From: Planctomicrobium sp.
Lineage (GTDB): Bacteria; Planctomycetota; Planctomycetia; Planctomycetales; Planctomycetaceae
DNA: 8,667 bases
Assembly: GCA_029259835.1 (NCBI GenBank)
Contig: JAJDEL010000845.1
Span: 1 to 8,667 of the forward strand
Direction: 5' to 3'
The notes beneath the pieces were generated by a model, which did not search any database, was not told the origin of the DNA, and saw nothing but the letters and a program-made list of their open reading frames with translations. Positions 5,411 to 8,667 of this stretch are shown in pieces (position 1 is the first letter of the stretch; every line of letters begins with the position of its first letter). The position numbers and the translations under genes were made by a program.

Positions 5411-8104
5411 CTATCGCAGCCGATCACTCGCGATGCCACGGCGTTCATTGAACAGGTTCGACAGCACAACAATGATCCCCAGAATGATGGCCGGAAGTGG
5501 TGGAAGAATCACCGCCCAGCGCCAAATTCTGTTCTCAATCGAACGAATTTCCTGTTCCGTTTCGATACGGACACGTCGGATTCTCTCGTTCTTTGCGCGT
5601 TCGATTTCTTCTTCCTGCTGTTGCAGTTTTCTGTTCTCGGCTTGTGTTGCAGTTTGGATGCGTACTTGTGCCGTCCCTGCATCAACGCTTCCGGTTTTGA
5701 TTTCTTCATTGAGGTTTTTTAAGATCTCGGTGAGTCGTTCCTGTGCGCCTTTGACGTTGTCTTCAGCTTCTTTATTTGCTGTGGTGACCTCTTTGCTGCG
5801 TCGTTCTTCTGAGGTTTTCTTGAGTAGTTCGAGTTCCGTCAGCGTACGGTGTTCTGCACGGCGTTTTCGCAATTCAATGAACCGTTCATCTCCAGCGAGG
5901 AAGTCGACGCAGTTTAAGACGAAGAGGATGTTATCAATTTTTAAGTCGTACATCTGGCGTTGCCAAACTCCAAACATCACATCGTGAATCATGTCGATAT
6001 CGGCGACAAAGATTCCATGCACGCCTTTTTTCTTTTCGTTATCAGACGATTTCCCTGAACCACTCGGACGAACGAGTGCGGCTATCGTGTGTCGGTCTTC
6101 ATCAGGTTTGTAACCAGGTGGAGCGGTCAGCTGCTGTCCACCAAACATCCCTGGTCGTACGAGATCGTCCCAACTATTCAATCCAGTACTCGATTGACGG
6201 GATCTCAGAAGTTCTACGTACTCAAGTTGAGTTGTCGCGTCGCGTTCAATTGCTCCAGGATAGAAGAGAAGTAACTCTTGCAGTCCAGACGAAATTGGAT
6301 TGTTTGGAATTTGTTCCGAGCCATCTGTGTCATCGTCGGATTCCGTCAGGAAAATCAATTCGTTGGGGAAAACTTCAGCGTAGCGGGGATGTGGATTTCG
6401 CAGGTCGAAGAGGCTTTCGCTGACATCCCAGCGAAGGCCGAGTGCTTTCAATAGCGAGGTTGCACGACCACCATCGGCTTTCGGTTCCCCAGGTTGCTGT
6501 CGACCCATCATCCCACCGCCCATTCCAGGCTTTGGTGAAAGCGGTGCACCTTGTAGTCCCGGAGGACCAAACTGAGGGATGGGATCATCAAAGATCAGGA
6601 CTGGGTTGCCAGCTTTGACGTAGCTGACAAAGTTGTCCATCTGGGGCTGCGTCAGTGACGAAGGCAGAACGGCAACCAGCACATCGACTTCGGCGTCAAT
6701 CTCAGCGTCAGGCGAAACTTCCTTGACATCGTATTGCTTTTTCAGTTCCTGGACGATTTGCCATTCTGGAGCGCGCTGAAACGTCTGCTGGTTGAAGCCA
6801 CCGTTGATGCGTGCGTCGGTCGACAAAATTCCTATCGTTTTTCGTTTTTCGTTGGAAACAGTACCAACAGATCGAGTCAATTCGTATTCGACAGGAGTCC
6901 CCCGGTCAAAGAATGGAACGACGACTGTGTCGAAACCACTGGTGACGACCACGCCCAGGTAAACATCTTCGAGTGAAAAGCGACCGTTGTCCTCACTTTG
7001 AATCTGTCGCGGTGTAATGCCCAATGCACTCGCTTCCTCTGCAGATTCTGTGTAAGGCTCCACTTCGACAAAGCGAACTTGAACCCTGGCCCCACCGCGA
7101 TTGTCGTATTCGCGGAGCTTGTCCCTGAGTTCTTTTTGAATCGTGACGTAGTCCTGCGGAACATCTGGAGAAATAAACGCCTGAATCGTGATCGGTTTTT
7201 CTGCATCGATCCCATCCAAAATCTCACGAGTGGTCGAGGAAAGCGTGTGCAGTTGTTCTGACGTGGTATCGATGTCGCCTCCGGAGACGGCGAGTGTGTA
7301 GGTGAAACTCAAGAGAGCAATCGCCAGGCAGGTCACACGAGCTGTGTAGTGCAAAGCCATCTCTCCGCCGTTTTGACCACCTGCCCAATGTCGACGAGCA
7401 ATAAAGACGGCGTTCAGATAGAGGAAAAATGAGGTCAGGCCGACAAAGTAGAAAATACCACTGAAAGTCACCTTTCCGGCGGTAAACCCCTGTAAATGTC
7501 CGCCGACACTGAGTGGTTCTTTGATGCCTAAAGTTTGGTTCAGAATGACGTCGAGACCAGGAACACGATCAATGAAGACCGGGACCGAGCAGATCACCGC
7601 TCCAAGAACAAACGCGACCGTTGCACTGCTTGTGAGGACCGAAGCGAACATCCCCGCCGCCAGAAGTGCCCCACCTGCGAGCCAGTAACCAAAGTAAGTT
7701 GTGCAAATTAAGCCCCAGTCCGGGTCCCCTAGCGTTGTGAGAACAATCGCGTGTGTGATTGAAAAGAACAACGCAACCGTATAGACGAATAGGACGGCGA
7801 GGTATTTCCCCAGGAGAATTTCGAAATCTGAGGCCGGAAGCGTGAAGAGGAGTTCGTCGGTGCCAAGTTTCTTTTCATCGGCCCATGCTGTCATCGTGAC
7901 AGCTGGAATAATAAATAAAAGCAGTAGCGGAAACTGATTGCTCAACTGATCGAGGTTCGCAAGATTGTCGGCGAAAAAATTCTGGTTAAACGCCAGAAAC
8001 GCACCTGCGACAACGAACACGACAATAAACAAATAGCCGAGCATTCCGGAGAAGTAACTCGAAACGTTTCGCTTGAAAACTGCGAGAATAACGTGACTGC
8101 GCAT
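5411..8104 (-). CDS. ABC-2 permease fused to GldG-like auxiliary domain (GldF-GldG fusion) with C-terminal coiled coil
   Basis: 897-residue inner-membrane protein joining two parts that are separate in gliding Bacteroidota. Residues about 1-240 are a GldF-like ABC-2 permease: membrane segments near 22-41, 58-75, 101-124, 132-153, 160-178 and 214-236, with the typical cytoplasmic motif DEKKLGTDELLFTLP (76-90). A seventh segment (about 256-274) leads into the GldG-like ABC_transp_aux region (about 278-740): LSSTTREILDGID (288-300), ITIQAFISPDVP (305-316), a Glu-rich segment, KTIGILSTD (422-430) and VDVLVAVLPSSLTQPQMDNF (473-492), presumably outside the cytoplasm. A Pro/Gly/Met-rich loop lies at 508-546. 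A charged coiled coil (about 742-858) precedes a last membrane helix (861-883) and a basic end. The ATG at 8104 fits the family N-terminus; the ribosome binding site is weak. It should pair with the ATPase encoded upstream; the DUF4340 gene follows. The substrate is unknown, and nothing here shows gliding. Confidence 0.92.
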   Translation of the reverse strand: MRSHVILAVFKRNVSSYFSGMLGYLFIVVFVVAGAFLAFNQNFFADNLANLDQLSNQFPLLLLFIIPAVTMTAWADEKKLGTDELLFTLPASDFEILLGKYLAVLFVYTVALFFSITHAIVLTTLGDPDWGLICTTYFGYWLAGGALLAAGMFASVLTSSATVAFVLGAVICSVPVFIDRVPGLDVILNQTLGIKEPLSVGGHLQGFTAGKVTFSGIFYFVGLTSFFLYLNAVFIARRHWAGGQNGGEMALHYTARVTCLAIALLSFTYTLAVSGGDIDTTSEQLHTLSSTTREILDGIDAEKPITIQAFISPDVPQDYVTIQKELRDKLREYDNRGGARVQVRFVEVEPYTESAEEASALGITPRQIQSEDNGRFSLEDVYLGVVVTSGFDTVVVPFFDRGTPVEYELTRSVGTVSNEKRKTIGILSTDARINGGFNQQTFQRAPEWQIVQELKKQYDVKEVSPDAEIDAEVDVLVAVLPSSLTQPQMDNFVSYVKAGNPVLIFDDPIPQFGPPGLQGAPLSPKPGMGGGMMGRQQPGEPKADGGRATSLLKALGLRWDVSESLFDLRNPHPRYAEVFPNELIFLTESDDDTDGSEQIPNNPISSGLQELLLFYPGAIERDATTQLEYVELLRSRQSSTGLNSWDDLVRPGMFGGQQLTAPPGYKPDEDRHTIAALVRPSGSGKSSDNEKKKGVHGIFVADIDMIHDVMFGVWQRQMYDLKIDNILFVLNCVDFLAGDERFIELRKRRAEHRTLTELELLKKTSEERRSKEVTTANKEAEDNVKGAQERLTEILKNLNEEIKTGSVDAGTAQVRIQTATQAENRKLQQQEEEIERAKNERIRRVRIETEQEIRSIENRIWRWAVILPPLPAIILGIIVVLSNLFNERRGIASDRLR

Positions 8105-8138
8105 CTCGATATCTTTGGTCTGTGTGTTTAAGGAAAAG

Positions 8139-8167
8139 TCTATAGCTCGGTGTTAAAAGGATTGTAA
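8139..8167 (-). promoter_or_regulatory. Possible sigma70-type promoter in front of the GldF-GldG fusion gene
   Basis: Read on the minus strand, TTACAA (8167-8162) and TATAGA (8144-8139) are spaced by exactly 17 bases and lie about 35 bases before the ATG at 8104. The -10 matches at 4 of 6 positions but the -35 at only 3 of 6. The 104-base gap after the ATPase stop (8209) is otherwise featureless. If real, the fusion gene could be transcribed apart from the ATPase gene. Low confidence. Confidence 0.2.
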
Positions 8168-8208
8168 CGACGGCGAGCCAACTCTCTTAGGAATGATCTT
8201 GGTGGGTA

Positions 8209-8667
8209 TTATTTGCTGGCGGTCAATTGACGGAACTGAGCTTCCATATCGCTCTTTTCGCCTTTCATGTCGTCGACGGTTCCATCGAGAACAATTCGGC
8301 CTCTGTCGATCAGAATGACCCGATCACAAACAGCCTCAACTTCTGACAGAATATGGGTTGAAAGCAGAATCGTTTTCGTTTTCCCCAACTCGCGAATCAA
8401 TTCGCGAACCTGGAAGGTCTGATTCGGATCAAGACCACTGGTTGGTTCGTCAAGAATCAAAACCTGTGGATCATGTAGTAACGCATGTGCCATGCCAACG
8501 CGTTGTCGATACCCTCGAGACAATTTCCCGATCTGTTTGCCCCAAACGTCATCGAGCGAACATTTTTTGACGACATAGTCGAGCCGCTCATTGAGTTGGC
8601 CGCTCGAAAGACCTCGTGCCTGTCCAAGGTATTTCAATAACCCTTTCGGGGTCATTTCATTGTAAAG
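8209..8667 (-). CDS. ABC-2 type transporter ATP-binding protein, GldA-like (N-terminus outside the window)
   Basis: C-terminal 152 residues of an ABC ATPase that should power the permease encoded next to it. The frame is open to the right edge (LYNEM precedes TPKGLLKYL), so the ATG at 8655 is internal and the Walker A half is missing. Numbered from the edge, LSRGYRQRVGMAHAL (49-63) is the ABC signature, VLILDEPTSGLDP (69-81) is Walker B plus D-loop with the catalytic Glu, and STHILSEVEAVCDRV (103-117) carries the H-loop His. LYNEMTPKGLLKYLGQARGL is the Q-loop-proximal helical part typical of drug/polysaccharide exporter and GldA-type ATPases. The protein ends about 47 residues after the H-loop His, so it lacks the longer C-terminal extension of many GldA/CcmA-type proteins. 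TAA stop at 8209-8211, then 104 bases to the fusion gene. All visible catalytic residues are intact. Confidence 0.95.
   Translation of the reverse strand, partial: LYNEMTPKGLLKYLGQARGLSSGQLNERLDYVVKKCSLDDVWGKQIGKLSRGYRQRVGMAHALLHDPQVLILDEPTSGLDPNQTFQVRELIRELGKTKTILLSTHILSEVEAVCDRVILIDRGRIVLDGTVDDMKGEKSDMEAQFRQLTASK

Noticed and set aside
5295..5987. 230-codon open frame on the plus strand opposite the 3' end of the GldF-GldG fusion gene
   Set aside because: It lies antisense to the coiled-coil coding part, is Ser/Arg/Phe-rich without domain features, and is explained by the Glu/Arg-rich codons of the real gene.
6047..6061. GSGKS in the GldF-GldG fusion protein (residues 682-686), resembling a P-loop
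   Set aside because: The required Gly four residues before GKS is absent, and it sits in a Ser/Gly/Lys linker (RPSGSGKSSDNEKKK) with no nucleotide-binding fold around it.
8653..8655. ATG as start of the ABC ATPase gene
   Set aside because: The frame continues upstream to the window edge with family-like residues (LYNEM), and Walker A must lie upstream.

Overview
The window carries six protein-coding genes in two convergent blocks and most resembles the chromosome of a mid-GC member of the Planctomycetota (Gimesia/Rubinisphaera/Thalassoglobus-like). That assignment is inferred from gene content: a GldA/GldF-GldG/DUF4340 set with the permease and GldG parts fused, a DUF4340 protein with long Lys/Glu/Pro/Ala tracts, GTG starts, weak or variable Shine-Dalgarno sites, and a lipid A gene, which implies a Gram-negative type envelope. 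No RNA gene, insertion sequence, phage gene or CRISPR array was seen, and no gap between genes exceeds 300 bases.

Left block, plus strand (1-3166): an AGCS-family sodium:amino-acid symporter whose frame is open to the left edge, a 93-base gap, a small UspA-type universal stress protein, then lpxK (tetraacyldisaccharide 4'-kinase), which overlaps the usp stop by four bases (GTGA). The last codons and stop of lpxK lie inside a perfect 17-bp inverted repeat followed by a T6 run. The terminator is therefore partly coding.

Right block, minus strand (3209-8667, read right to left): the C-terminal part of an ABC-2 type ATPase (GldA-like, start outside the window), an 897-residue fusion of an ABC-2 permease (GldF-like) with a GldG-like auxiliary domain, a coiled coil and a final membrane helix, and a single-span DUF4340 protein with long charged low-complexity stretches. 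ATPase, permease and two large proteins predicted outside the inner membrane make a coherent envelope ABC complex. Families of this type are known from Bacteroidota gliding motility, but in planctomycete-like genomes the substrate and function are unknown. The gaps between these three genes (104 and 168 bases) are wide for an operon and hold a possible promoter and small hairpins.

The best candidates for something undescribed are this envelope ABC system, especially its TonB/TolA-like charged linkers and the all-in-one permease/GldG/coiled-coil protein. Second are the usp-lpxK coupling and the terminator that doubles as the lpxK C-terminal coding sequence.
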